Of a stretch of 64,000 nucleotides of DNA, positions 53,387 to 62,485 are shown one piece after another. The DNA lies in NCBI GenBank assembly GCA_963797255.1, contig CAWCOV010000030.1, positions 682,001-746,000 on the forward strand, given 5' to 3'. A program made the translations under genes and the position numbers. Each line of letters opens with the position of its first letter. The first letter of the stretch is position 1. Below the pieces are notes generated by a model, which was given only the letters and a program-made list of their open reading frames with translations, was not told the DNA's origin and did not search any database. The stretch comes from JANXZS01 sp963797255 (GTDB taxonomy: Bacteria; Acidobacteriota; Terriglobia; Terriglobales; Acidobacteriaceae).

Positions 53387-54198
53387 CAACGAAAAATGCA
53401 CTGCTGACGTTATTGGAAGAGGTGAGGAGCGGGATTCTCAATCCACGCGATGCTGCCGAACAGCTCTCTCATCTTCCTTTCGAAGACACGGGATTCGCAA
53501 AGATTGATCACCACCGCAGTCTGCGAATTGGGTTGCCCGAGGTCATCTATGCTGCAGGCAAGACGCCGGACCAGGTAGCAGAAATTTTTTTTCGCATGGC
53601 ACGAGCGGGTGGCAACGTGATCGCGACGCGCGCGGATCGCGGATCGTTTGATGCGGTCACGAAACTTGTTGCGTCTGCGGAGTATCACGAGGTTGCGCGC
53701 ATCATCACTCTGCGGCAGTCTTCGCCACAAGCAATACCGGGCCATGTTGCCGTGCTCTGCGCGGGCACGAGCGATCTGCCGGTTGCTGAAGAAGCGGCAG
53801 TAACCGCGGAAGCGATGGGCGTCTCGGTCGATCGTGTTTACGACGTTGGAGTGGCCGGGCTACATCGGTTGTTGTCGCAGCACGATGTGCTGAGTAAAGC
53901 GAAAGCCGTAATTGTGTGTGCCGGTATGGAAGGCGCGCTGCCCAGCGTGGTGGGCGGATTGGTAGGTGCTCCGGTGATTGCGGTTCCTACCAGCATTGGT
54001 TATGGAGCGGCATTTGGTGGAGTCGCCGCGCTGCTGGGTATGCTGAATTCATGCTCGCCAAACGTGAGTGTAGTCAACATTGACAATGGCTTTGGGGCTG
54101 CATATGTGGCCACCATGATCCTTCGGCAAAGTCTTCCCACGGAGCAGGATACAGCCACGGTTGCCGATGTTGCTGTGCCGTCGGAGATCAATAAGTAA
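53383..54198 (+). CDS. larB: Nicotinate adenine dinucleotide carboxylase/hydrolase LarB
   Basis: The 271-residue product has a PurE-like C-terminal domain: VAVLCAGTSDLPVAEEAAVTAEAMG, VIVCAGMEGALPSVVGGLVGAPVIAVPTS and the terminal NIDNGFGAAYVATMI. LarB starts the cofactor pathway by carboxylating nicotinic acid adenine dinucleotide and hydrolysing it. The order larE-larC-larB is compact. No larA (lactate racemase) is seen, so the cofactor must serve an enzyme encoded elsewhere. Confidence 0.95.
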   Translation: MTTKNALLTLLEEVRSGILNPRDAAEQLSHLPFEDTGFAKIDHHRSLRIGLPEVIYAAGKTPDQVAEIFFRMARAGGNVIATRADRGSFDAVTKLVASAEYHEVARIITLRQSSPQAIPGHVAVLCAGTSDLPVAEEAAVTAEAMGVSVDRVYDVGVAGLHRLLSQHDVLSKAKAVIVCAGMEGALPSVVGGLVGAPVIAVPTSIGYGAAFGGVAALLGMLNSCSPNVSVVNIDNGFGAAYVATMILRQSLPTEQDTATVADVAVPSEINK

Positions 54199-54299
54199 CG
54201 GCTGCTAAGTGTAAGTGCCTCACATTTTTAGTGACATAAAACCCGAATTGCCCGTAGGATAACCAGACGAATTCGCGAGTTTTCGCGTGAGGAAGATTC

Positions 54300-55175
54300 A
54301 TGGCATCGACTGTATGGAAGGGATACATATCGTTTGGCCTGATTTCAGTTCCGGTACGTTTGTTCGCGGCTGCGCGCGAAAATCATGTCAGCTTCAACCA
54401 GATCCACAAGGAATGCGGCACGCGCATTAAGCAGCAAATTTTCTGTCCTCACTGCGAACGCGTAGTGGAGAGAAGCGAACTGGCGAAGGGCTATCCCGTC
54501 GATAAGGATACGTACGTTCTGGTTGGCGACGAAGAGCTCAAATCGCTGCAAGCGGAATCATCTGAAGTGATGGAGATTCTGCAATTCGTTCAGCTGGACG
54601 ATGTTGATCCAATTTACTTTCAGACCTCGTATTACTCCGTCGCGGAGGATCCCGGAAAACGCGCGTATGGACTTTTGCTGCAAGGCATGCGTCAGCTGAA
54701 TGTTGCTGCAATTGCAAAGGTCACTCTGAACCAGAGAGAGCAGGTAGTCGTGGTGCGGCCGTACCACAAGGGGCTGGTGCTGCACACGCTCTACTACAAC
54801 GCGGAAGTGCGCGAGATTGCGGAGTACGGCAAGGATGATGATTTGAAGTTGCAGCCACAGGAAGTACAGTTGGCCGAACAATTCATGAAGCAGCTAACCG
54901 GCAAGTTTGAACCGGAACAGTACAAAGACGAGTACGAGGCGCGCGTCGAGAGCCTGGTGGAAAGTAAGCAAGCCGGGCAAGGCGTTACCACTGCGCAGCC
55001 ACATCGTAAGCTGGCTCCGGTCATTAACCTGATGGACGCCTTGAAGAAGAGCATTGAGGCGCGGCAGGAAGAGGCTCCAAAGACGGGTGCCGAGAAGAAG
55101 CCTCCGGCAGCCGCCACGGGCGACGAGGCAGTTGCGCAAAGGAAGTCTCCGCAGCGCAAGCGAAAAGCCAGTTAA
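54300..55175 (+). CDS. ku: Bacterial Ku, non-homologous end joining protein
   Basis: The 291-residue product starts with the Ku core MASTVWKGYISFGLISVPVRL. The Cys pair FCPHCERVV, the conserved YYFQTSYY-like segment (VDPIYFQTSYYSV) and the GLLLQGMRQLNVAAIAKV strand follow. The C-terminus is a Lys/Arg-rich tail (KSPQRKRKAS) of the kind that recruits LigD. Ku binds DNA ends as a homodimer. ligD is not in the window. A strong terminator follows. Confidence 0.95.
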   Translation: MASTVWKGYISFGLISVPVRLFAAARENHVSFNQIHKECGTRIKQQIFCPHCERVVERSELAKGYPVDKDTYVLVGDEELKSLQAESSEVMEILQFVQLDDVDPIYFQTSYYSVAEDPGKRAYGLLLQGMRQLNVAAIAKVTLNQREQVVVVRPYHKGLVLHTLYYNAEVREIAEYGKDDDLKLQPQEVQLAEQFMKQLTGKFEPEQYKDEYEARVESLVESKQAGQGVTTAQPHRKLAPVINLMDALKKSIEARQEEAPKTGAEKKPPAAATGDEAVAQRKSPQRKRKAS

Positions 55176-55200
55176 GAACGCGTAAATTCCGCGCAAAAGA

Positions 55201-55239
55201 ACAGCCGCCCTCTCCATGAAGAGCGCGGCTGTTTTTTTC
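55201..55239 (+). terminator. Rho-independent terminator after ku
   Basis: The stem ACAGCCGC / GCGGCTGT has a 16-base loop and is followed by seven T residues. It lies between the convergent ku and DUF5996 genes. Confidence 0.85.
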
Positions 55240-55252
55240 GTAACTGGTGTTG

Positions 55253-56167
55253 TTACTTTATGGATGAGGCCCGTTCCAACGATTGCGTATCCCAATTGCC
55301 CAGCGTTGCCGCGGCTCGATACGTGCTCTCGACAAATTCGAGTACGTCGTTTTCCGGAGTGCGAGATTTGACGACGTCGTCATACTTCAAAACGAATTCT
55401 TTGAGATTCGAATCGTAGCCTGCACTTGCCGGGTGGATCTTCTGATCGCTTAAGCCCGCGGGTTCGGGGGCGGCGTAACAATAGAACGCGGCGGAGCCAT
55501 AGCCGCCGTTCCCCGGCCAGAAGCCTGCGCTGATCACCTCGTGAGAATAGGCCTCGCGCGTGATCGGGTCCGCGCCATCTCTCGGCGGAGCAGGTCGGCC
55601 GGAGAAGCGCGTAACCGCGAGGTCGAAACTTCCCCAGAAGAAATGGACGGGGCTCGCCTTGCCGATGAAGGAAGTCTCGAATCGGCTGAACACGGCGTGC
55701 GCGTGGAGGAGCACTCGCCAGAAGCGATTGGCGTATTCGGGATCGTAGCTGGCGTGCTGGAAGTCTTCCGGGAAGGGAATTGGATTCGGCACTTCCACGG
55801 GCTTTTCAAAGATGGACACCTCGATGCCCAGCGACTTGAGATCGCTCATGAACTCTGCGTAAAACGCAGCGACAGATTGCGGCCGGAGAGGCCTCACGGT
55901 GCCGCGGCCTTCACTCGTTCGTATGACGAGTTGATGAGCGATGAAGTCGAACTCCACGTCGAACATCAAAGACTTGTAGGGAATTGCTTCGGTCGTCAGC
56001 CCGCGCGCACTGACGTACAGCGGCACGTTCCACCAGTGGTTTCGAAAGGGATGCAAGGCGAGGCGGACTTTACCAACAATTTGTGTCCACATGTGCAGCG
56101 TGTCCGCAGTGTCCTTCCATTCCTCCCAGGGGAGAGGCGGCCACGCAGGTCCAATAATTGAGCTCAT
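55253..56167 (-). CDS. DUF5996 family protein
   Basis: The 304-residue soluble product matches the DUF5996 pattern: WPPLPWEEWKDTADTLHMWTQIVGKVRL, PFRNHWWNVPLYVSARGLTT, FFWGSFDLAVTRFSGRPAP and the C-terminal FYCYAAPEPAGL. The family has no known activity. It appears to be a single-gene unit. Confidence 0.8.
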   Translation of the reverse strand: MSSIIGPAWPPLPWEEWKDTADTLHMWTQIVGKVRLALHPFRNHWWNVPLYVSARGLTTEAIPYKSLMFDVEFDFIAHQLVIRTSEGRGTVRPLRPQSVAAFYAEFMSDLKSLGIEVSIFEKPVEVPNPIPFPEDFQHASYDPEYANRFWRVLLHAHAVFSRFETSFIGKASPVHFFWGSFDLAVTRFSGRPAPPRDGADPITREAYSHEVISAGFWPGNGGYGSAAFYCYAAPEPAGLSDQKIHPASAGYDSNLKEFVLKYDDVVKSRTPENDVLEFVESTYRAAATLGNWDTQSLERASSIK

Positions 56168-56369
56168 CCGATTCCTCCGCGCATATGCGCATCTGCATAC
56201 GAGCGCACCATGCTGGTTGTAGATGCCGCGGAACGCACTCCGGAACTATCTCTTGCTCTATTTTCTGCAAATGAGTATTCTGGCCCGCACCTGCTCGCTC
56301 CAGCGTTCCAGTTTTTCGGATTCAGAAACCGGGCCCCTTATCTACCTTTTTGAGCCAAGGAGAACGATT

Positions 56370-56798
56370 GTGACTTGGGCAAAGTTCCTTCTCGCTTCGC
56401 TGGCGGTTTTCATTGCCAGCTCGCTCTTCAATTTTGCAATTCACGGATTCATTCTGCAGTCGGAATACAGGACGTATCCTGGTTTGCTGCGGGATCTGGC
56501 AGACGGGCAGAGCCATACCGTTTACCTGATTCTCAGCTTCCTGATCTTTTCGCCGGCCTTCGTGTGGATGTATTCGCGCGGCGTGAGCAGCGCTCCCTGG
56601 GTGGGGCAAGGCGTGCGATATGCCATCGCGATCTGGTTCATTGCAACGGTAAGCCGCTACCTCACCTACTATGCCATCCAGCCGTGGAGCGCAGGCACGG
56701 TGTTGCGGCAGATCATCTACGAACTTCCCATGATGATCGTGTTGGGGCTGATTGTTGCCTGGTTCTTCCGAGGCTCTGCAGTCAGCAAAGCTGCCTGA
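56370..56798 (+). CDS. Hypothetical membrane protein (142 aa)
   Basis: The GTG at 56370 is preceded by CCAAGGAGA at good spacing; earlier starts lack such a site. Four membrane helices are visible (about residues 5-25, 45-65, 78-98 and 110-130), with HTVYLILSFLIF and MMIVLGLIVAWFF. The family is not recognised. A strong terminator follows. Confidence 0.65.
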   Translation: MTWAKFLLASLAVFIASSLFNFAIHGFILQSEYRTYPGLLRDLADGQSHTVYLILSFLIFSPAFVWMYSRGVSSAPWVGQGVRYAIAIWFIATVSRYLTYYAIQPWSAGTVLRQIIYELPMMIVLGLIVAWFFRGSAVSKAA

Positions 56799-56823
56799 TT
56801 TTTCGCGAGCTACCAAATGAAAA

Positions 56824-56861
56824 ATGCCCGGCTACCCTTAAGGAGGCCGGGCATCGGTTTT
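56824..56861. terminator. Bidirectional hairpin terminator
   Basis: A perfect 9 bp stem ATGCCCGGC / GCCGGGCAT has a run of As before it and Ts after it. It can serve the rightward membrane-protein gene and the leftward beta-glucosidase gene. Confidence 0.75.
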
Positions 56862-56871
56862 GTTTGGTCGT

Positions 56872-59367
56872 TTATTTCGTCAGCGTGAGATCGCCCTTCA
56901 GCGGGAGATTCTCGGAAGAGTCCCCGACGGAGATCGTGAACTTGCCGGGATCGATCTTCCAATCGTGAGACGCTTCGTCGAAGTATGCGAAGGAGCGGTT
57001 ATTCAGCTTGAGAGTGACGTGCTTCTTCTCTCCCGCAGCTAGCCTAACCTTCTCAAATCCCTTCAATTCCATCACGGGTCTCTTCACGGTCGCAGAAGGA
57101 TCGCCAACATAGAGTTGGGCTACTTCCGCGCCATCGCGGCTGCCGGTGTTTGCTAGGTCAAAGGAGACGCTCACCTCGTCCCCGGCCTTTGCGCTGGCGG
57201 GGCTTACGGCGAGATTCGAGAAGGCAAAGTTCGTGTACGAGAGTCCGAAGCCAAACGGGAAGAGCGGCTTCTTATTCTGGCTGGTGTAGTAGCGATAGCC
57301 GTAGAACAGTCCCTGCGTGTATTTCACATGCGGAACGCCATCGGCGGCGATCTTGGAATAGTAACTATCGTGAACGGGATTTTCTTCCCATGAACGATCA
57401 AACGTCGCCGGCAGCTTACCTTCCGGATTGCGCGCACCGAAGATGATTTCGGCGAGTGCCGTGCCGCCTTCCTGCCCGGGATACCAGTTGTGGAGCAGTG
57501 CAGGCACGCTATCGATCCAGTTACGCATATCGACAGCACCGCCGGCGGTAATAGTGACGATTGTGTTTTTATTCGCCGCCGCAATTGTCTTGATGAGCAA
57601 TTCCTGTCCCCATGGCAGCGCGAAGGTGCGGTCAGAGCCTTCGCTCTCAGTAGAGTCGGTGTAGCCGGCTGCGATCACAACGGCGTCAGCCATGCTCGCG
57701 AGTTGCTTGGCTTCGGGCCTCAGCAGATCGTCCATGCTGCGAATGCCAAGGCTGATGTGCGGCGTGGCAGCATCGCCCACGTAATCCAATTGGATGGATG
57801 CAGGCTTGCCACCAACCAGGGAGACGATCGCGGTCTGCGGCGCTTGTCCTTCGCGGGGTTCCTGTTGCGCGACCTGCTTGCCGTTGATCATGAGCTTGTA
57901 GTTATCGAAGCCGGAAGCGGATGCGACGAACATATAGTCGCCGCTCTTTTCAGGCTTGTAGCTTGTGGTGAAGCGGGCGGATGTCTGTATCGGAAGGTTC
58001 GGCGTCCAGTCTCCCGGAGGCCCTGTAACAATGCGATTCGTCGTGCTGGACTTCGACTCGCCTGTGAACTTGTTGTTCGCGAATTTCTCCACCTTAACGG
58101 GGGAGTCGTACTTCGTCTGCGACACAATTTCGTCTACCGTGGGAAGTCCACGCGCGTAAAGCACGTTTACTTTTCCCGCGGTGTAATTGCTCAGCCCGGT
58201 AAGAATGCTGACAGATTGAAACGTCGTCACGGTAGAACTTCCACCGGCACCTGCTACCGCTGGCCAGGCATCAGGTCCGAGCACGGCGATTGTCTTCACT
58301 TTGTCGGTGCTGAGAGGAAGAACGGCACCTTCATTTTTAAGAAGCGTTATGCCCTCGCGCGCACCTTCGAGTGCTGTTGCACGGCCTGTCTGGTTCAACA
58401 GGGATTCGTTGAGATCGAGTTGGGGGCGATCGAGGAAATTGAAGCGTAGAGCGGTAATGAAGATGTGGCGAACCTTCTCGTCAATGGTTGCCGTCGTTAC
58501 CCTTCCGTCCTTAATGGCGGGCAGCAGGGCCTTGCGGTTCATGAACTCGCCGCTCGGCATCTCGATGTCCAGACCACCGTTGGCCGCTCCAACACCGTCG
58601 TAGGTGGAGATCCAGTCCGACATCACGATTCCCTGGAATCCCCATGTCTTACGAAGAATATCGATATTGAGGTACTTGCTCTGGGAGGCGTGGACTCCAT
58701 TCAGCAGGTTGTATGAATCCATCACAGAGCCGACGTTCGCCTCCTTGACGGCGGCTTCAAATGCCGGCAGGAAGATCTCTCGCAAGGTGCGTTCGTCGAC
58801 ATCGGAGCTGACGTTGTGACGGTCATATTCCTGGTTATTGGCGGCGAAGTGTTTCACCGTGGCGATTACGCCCTGGCTCTGCACGCCCTTGATGTAGCCG
58901 ACAGCCACGCGCGAAGTCAGGTAGGGGTCTTCTCCGAAATATTCGAAATTGCGGCCATTCATGGGCGAGAGGTAGATATTTACGCCGGGGCCAAGCAGAA
59001 AGTTGACGCCGCGTGCGCGGGCGTCATGGGCGATCGCGTTGCCGATCCTTCCCGCGAGCGCCGGGTCCCAGGCCGCTGCCATTCCGATTCCCGCGGGATA
59101 CGCAGTTGATGGTCCCCACGTGCGAATGCCCATCGGGCCGTCGGACATTTTCAGCCGTGGAAAGCCGGCATCCGGTACCGCGCGGATGTACATCCAGTCC
59201 TCGCCGCCGATTAAGTCGATCTTTTGTTCAAGGGTCATTTTGGCGAGCATGGCATCGGCCTTTTGCTCAATAGCGGGACTAACGGGTACGGGGCCTTGTG
59301 CTCTGACAAATGGCGAGCACAGCGAAGCAGACATCAGGCATGTCAGGAAAATCGATTGAATACGCAC
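56872..59367 (-). CDS. Exported GH3 beta-glucosidase with PA14 domain
   Basis: The 831-residue product has a signal peptide (MRIQSIFLTCLMSA, cut near VRAQ at 23). The GH3 N-terminal barrel has the nucleophile Asp251 in GIVMSDWISTYDG and the KHFAANNQEYDR loop. A PA14-like insert (about 395-550) contains TSYKPEKSGDYMFVASASG and shapes the substrate pocket. The GH3 C-terminal sheet and a terminal fibronectin III-like domain (VSVSFDLANTGSRDGAEVAQLYV) follow. It cleaves terminal beta-glucosides or xylosides in the periplasm. Confidence 0.95.
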   Translation of the reverse strand: MRIQSIFLTCLMSASLCSPFVRAQGPVPVSPAIEQKADAMLAKMTLEQKIDLIGGEDWMYIRAVPDAGFPRLKMSDGPMGIRTWGPSTAYPAGIGMAAAWDPALAGRIGNAIAHDARARGVNFLLGPGVNIYLSPMNGRNFEYFGEDPYLTSRVAVGYIKGVQSQGVIATVKHFAANNQEYDRHNVSSDVDERTLREIFLPAFEAAVKEANVGSVMDSYNLLNGVHASQSKYLNIDILRKTWGFQGIVMSDWISTYDGVGAANGGLDIEMPSGEFMNRKALLPAIKDGRVTTATIDEKVRHIFITALRFNFLDRPQLDLNESLLNQTGRATALEGAREGITLLKNEGAVLPLSTDKVKTIAVLGPDAWPAVAGAGGSSTVTTFQSVSILTGLSNYTAGKVNVLYARGLPTVDEIVSQTKYDSPVKVEKFANNKFTGESKSSTTNRIVTGPPGDWTPNLPIQTSARFTTSYKPEKSGDYMFVASASGFDNYKLMINGKQVAQQEPREGQAPQTAIVSLVGGKPASIQLDYVGDAATPHISLGIRSMDDLLRPEAKQLASMADAVVIAAGYTDSTESEGSDRTFALPWGQELLIKTIAAANKNTIVTITAGGAVDMRNWIDSVPALLHNWYPGQEGGTALAEIIFGARNPEGKLPATFDRSWEENPVHDSYYSKIAADGVPHVKYTQGLFYGYRYYTSQNKKPLFPFGFGLSYTNFAFSNLAVSPASAKAGDEVSVSFDLANTGSRDGAEVAQLYVGDPSATVKRPVMELKGFEKVRLAAGEKKHVTLKLNNRSFAYFDEASHDWKIDPGKFTISVGDSSENLPLKGDLTLTK

Positions 59368-59469
59368 GATAAGTGACTCCAGGGTTCGGTTCAGCCTACA
59401 GAAGCAGATAGATCACTGTAAAGCTGCAGAGGCCTGTCGATGCGCCGTGCCGTGGTTACAAATTAGCCC

Positions 59470-59485
59470 TGTGATGTGAGTCACA
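59470..59485. promoter_or_regulatory. CRP-consensus palindrome upstream of the stress operon
   Basis: TGTGATGTGAGTCACA matches TGTGA-N6-TCACA exactly and lies 72 bp before the usp start codon. Two Crp/Fnr-type genes lie in the same cluster (61067 and 61769); one of them, or a CRP elsewhere, could bind. The site could also affect the leftward GH3 gene, 103 bp away. Confidence 0.65.
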
Positions 59486-59557
59486 TGCAGACGTGAATCC
59501 TATCACTGTGACCTGCGTCTTCAAGTCTCACACTCGAATGATCTGTAGAGGTGCCCT

Positions 59558-60466
59558 ATGTCTCACATCGCGTCTGCTCAGCTGAAGACAATTGTTGTTG
59601 CCACCGATCTGTCTCATACGTCCTCTGCCGCGCTTCGGTATGCGCGCCTGTTGGCGAGCGCTTACGGGGCGCGGGTGGTGCTTGCGCACGTAATCGATCC
59701 TGTCTCGTATGCCAATTTCACTGACATACCGAGCCATCTGCTCGACGAAATGAACCAAACCGCACGAGGTGAGATGAGCCGCCTGGCTGACCAGTTTCTG
59801 GCAGCGGGCATTCCAAGCCACTCCGAAGTCCGACAAGGCGTTGTGACAAATCTGCTTCTGCAGGTGGTTGAGCAGCACAAGGCTGACCTCGTGGTGCTGG
59901 GCACGCGGGGAGCCAAAGGGCTTGGTCCCATGGTTGTAGGCACGGTCGCGGAGCAACTGGTTCGGTTGGCGCCTTGCCCGGTAATGGCAGTGGCTGCGGA
60001 CGTGGTGAGCGCGAACATGGCAGGACTCGGCGGCGGAGCGATTCTGGTTCCACTGGAACAAGGTTCGGACGCGAAGAAGGCTCTTGCTGTCGCGGAGTCG
60101 CTGGCGAAGCACCTCGCCAGCAGCATCATCCTACTGCACGCACGGACCCCGGAAGAGGTGGCGGCGGGCGTTGATCCCTGCGCAGCTTCGGCAAAGCTTG
60201 CCGCTGGGATGGTGGAAGAAAATATCCAGATTGGCTGCATCGTGAGAGACGGGGATCCCGCCGACGTGATTACCGCGGTTGCCGCGGAAAACGCTGTAAC
60301 TTTGATCGTCTTGCCTGTGAACAGGGAGAGTCGCAGCAAAACGAAGCATGGAACTGCCTACGAAGTCATTACGCGCGCCAGGACACCGGTGTTGTTTGTC
60401 CCTCCCGCAGAAGTGGGTGAAGAAGAGCTTGCTCCGGACGGAAGCGCGGTGGTAGCGGCATGTTAA
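59558..60466 (+). CDS. Universal stress protein, two tandem Usp domains
   Basis: The 302-residue product has two alpha/beta Usp domains (about 8-145 and 160-288). The first carries the ATP-binding pattern GTRGAKGLGPMVVGTVAEQ with PCPVMAV. The second has TLIVLPVNRESRSKTKHGTAYEV, in which the glycine-rich loop is eroded, so only the first domain is likely to bind nucleotide. GAGG lies seven bases before the ATG. It is the first gene after the CRP palindrome and overlaps the HdeD-like gene by seven bases. Confidence 0.9.
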   Translation: MSHIASAQLKTIVVATDLSHTSSAALRYARLLASAYGARVVLAHVIDPVSYANFTDIPSHLLDEMNQTARGEMSRLADQFLAAGIPSHSEVRQGVVTNLLLQVVEQHKADLVVLGTRGAKGLGPMVVGTVAEQLVRLAPCPVMAVAADVVSANMAGLGGGAILVPLEQGSDAKKALAVAESLAKHLASSIILLHARTPEEVAAGVDPCAASAKLAAGMVEENIQIGCIVRDGDPADVITAVAAENAVTLIVLPVNRESRSKTKHGTAYEVITRARTPVLFVPPAEVGEEELAPDGSAVVAAC

Positions 60467-61050
60467 AGCAACTGATGAGGCACCGTTGGATTTGTTTCGT
60501 ACACGGCGGCCTTACTCTGTTGCTCGGTCTGGGGCTGGTGGGCTTGAGGCCAATGTTAGAGGACCGCGTTCTGGGCACCTTCATCGCCGTAGTCCTGTTG
60601 TTGAGCACTGGATTTGTTCTAGTGGCCGCCGGCCTTCTTGACCTGGTAATTGCTCTGGATGTGACAGCTCATGAGCGCAGGCTGAGGGGCGCTTTGATGT
60701 GGTGGGTGCCGGGCATTATCGGTATAGGGATGGGACTGGCGATCTTGCTGACGCCACGCGTCACCATGTGCCAACTGGCGATGATGGCCGCCGCGCACGC
60801 GATGGTGATGACGGCTTTCGCACTGGCGATGCTGCCCGGCTTGAACAGGCACCATCGTCAACGCAATTTACTGCTGATTTCGAGCTTTTTATTTGTGATT
60901 TTTGGAGTCCTGCTAGTGGTGGGAGCGCTGGGAACGGAAGCCATGGCGACTCGCGCAATCGGACTTTACGCACTGTATTTCGGCTTTCGCCTGATGTTTC
61001 TCGGGGGTCAGCTGGCAACTGAATCTCATTTTCCGGTAGCCGTTTCCTGA
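60460..61050 (+). CDS. HdeD/DUF308-like membrane protein
   Basis: The 196-residue product has six membrane helices arranged in pairs, with FVHGGLTLLLGLGLVGLRP, WWVPGIIGIGMGLAILLTP and LYALYFGFRLMFLGG as in the DUF308/HdeD group of acid-resistance membrane proteins. It overlaps the universal stress protein gene, so the two are co-translated. The role is unproven. Confidence 0.75.
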   Translation: MLKQLMRHRWICFVHGGLTLLLGLGLVGLRPMLEDRVLGTFIAVVLLLSTGFVLVAAGLLDLVIALDVTAHERRLRGALMWWVPGIIGIGMGLAILLTPRVTMCQLAMMAAAHAMVMTAFALAMLPGLNRHHRQRNLLLISSFLFVIFGVLLVVGALGTEAMATRAIGLYALYFGFRLMFLGGQLATESHFPVAVS

Positions 61051-61066
61051 CGCAAGAAAGGGATTC

Positions 61067-61555
61067 ATGCTGAGCAAAAATGATCGGGCCAGTAACAGTG
61101 CCGTCACCCCAAGGCCGTTGACGGAATTGCTCGCTTGTCCCGGCTCGCTGGAACAGAGGCTGGGTGCGTCTTCCGAACGGCGAGACTACAAGGCGGGCGA
61201 CCTGCTGTTTAGCCAGGGTGCCGAATGTGAGGGGCTATACCTCCTGCTCGCGGGGGAGTTCTGCCGGTCCTCGTACCGGCGCGACAAGCGGGTAAACCTT
61301 GGTATTTTGCATCCGGGAGATCTCGTGGAACTAGCCGCGGTTCTGGGCGACGGCGGCCATAATTACTCTTTACAGGCGACGACTGACGCGACAGCTCTGC
61401 TGTTTCCGATGGTTACTCTGCGTGCGGCTTTCCAGGAATACAGCCCTCTGCGCATGCACCTGCTGGAAGAACTGGGCCGAGAAGTCTCACGCGCGTATGG
61501 TTCGGTTTATGTGCAACGCAAGACACGCACACGGCATACGGAGAGCGAAAGCTAA
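61067..61555 (+). CDS. Cyclic-nucleotide-binding-domain protein without HTH
   Basis: The 162-residue product is a single jelly-roll domain: YKAGDLLFSQGAECEGLYLLLAGEF, LGILHPGDLVELAAVLG and a C-helix ending RAYGSVYVQRK. The product stops where Crp/Fnr proteins continue into a winged helix. The phosphate-binding RS/A motif is not clear. It could be a ligand sensor acting by protein contact or a heterodimer partner for the regulator at 61769. It starts 16 bp after the HdeD-like gene. Confidence 0.8.
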   Translation: MLSKNDRASNSAVTPRPLTELLACPGSLEQRLGASSERRDYKAGDLLFSQGAECEGLYLLLAGEFCRSSYRRDKRVNLGILHPGDLVELAAVLGDGGHNYSLQATTDATALLFPMVTLRAAFQEYSPLRMHLLEELGREVSRAYGSVYVQRKTRTRHTESES

Positions 61556-61768
61556 GTACTTTACAGTGTAAGTGCCTTGGATTGATATGTTTGCAGCAGC
61601 GGCCATCAAAACGGCGAGCGATTTCGATTTTGACAATGGATGCTACTCAATCAGAAGCAATGAGAACAGTTTCTGATTCAAAATGCCGTCGGAAGTCTTT
61701 GAAAAGCGTCTAGTTCTTCACAGGTGACAACTGCGTTATACTGATGAAGAATTCCTCGACGTATAACT

Positions 61769-62482
61769 ATGGCTTCCCCACAAAGTCATCACGCTACTGA
61801 AGATTGCCTGAATTGCGAGCATCGCGCGTTGCGTATGTTCTGTAATCTCACGCCTGAAGCGCTCAAGGACTTTGACGCTATCGGCATACAGATGAATCAC
61901 GCGCGTGGAGCCAAGTTGTTTACCGAGGGAGACGCGGCCCGCAACGTTTTTGTGATGTGCAGTGGGCAGGCAAAGATCTCTTCCACTTCCCGCGACGGCA
62001 AGACCATGATTTTGAAGATCGCAGGCCCCGGCGACGTGCTTGGACTAAGCGCGGTGCTGGCCAATGTTCCCTACGAGGTTACGTCGGAAGCGATTGAACC
62101 TTGCCAGGTGAAAGCGATTCGCAAGCAGGAATTCGTCGATTTTCTAGGCAAGCATGGAATCGCAAGCATGCATGCAGCGCAGTCGCTTTCCAGTGAATAC
62201 CTCACAGTGTTCCATGACGCGAAGCGGTTGGCATTGTCTGGTTCCGCTGCGGGACGATTGGCGAGACTGCTTTTGGACTGGGGCAACTCGGTCTCATGCG
62301 GGAAGCCGGAAATTCGCTTCACCATGGCGCTGACGCATGAAGAGATTGCCAACATGGCAGGAACTTCGCGCGAGACGGTGACGCGGCTGTTGAACCAGTT
62401 TCGCCGCAGTCAACTGATCAGTATTCGCGGTACCGCACTCACGATTCTCAAACCTGCCGAACTCGAGAAGCTGACGGCCTAA
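61769..62482 (+). CDS. Crp/Fnr-family transcriptional regulator
   Basis: The 237-residue product has an N-terminal cysteine cluster Cys13-x2-Cys16-x8-Cys25 (DCLNCEHRALRMFC) like that of Fnr-type sensors. An effector domain (VFVMCSGQAKISSTSRDGKTMILKIAGPGDVLGLSAVL) and a winged helix (THEEIANMAGTSRETVTRLLNQFRR) follow. Fnr needs four cysteines for a 4Fe-4S cluster; the expected central one is not obvious, so redox sensing is possible but not shown. It ends 3 bp before the convergent usp gene stop. Confidence 0.9.
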   Translation: MASPQSHHATEDCLNCEHRALRMFCNLTPEALKDFDAIGIQMNHARGAKLFTEGDAARNVFVMCSGQAKISSTSRDGKTMILKIAGPGDVLGLSAVLANVPYEVTSEAIEPCQVKAIRKQEFVDFLGKHGIASMHAAQSLSSEYLTVFHDAKRLALSGSAAGRLARLLLDWGNSVSCGKPEIRFTMALTHEEIANMAGTSRETVTRLLNQFRRSQLISIRGTALTILKPAELEKLTA

Positions 62483-62485
62483 TCG

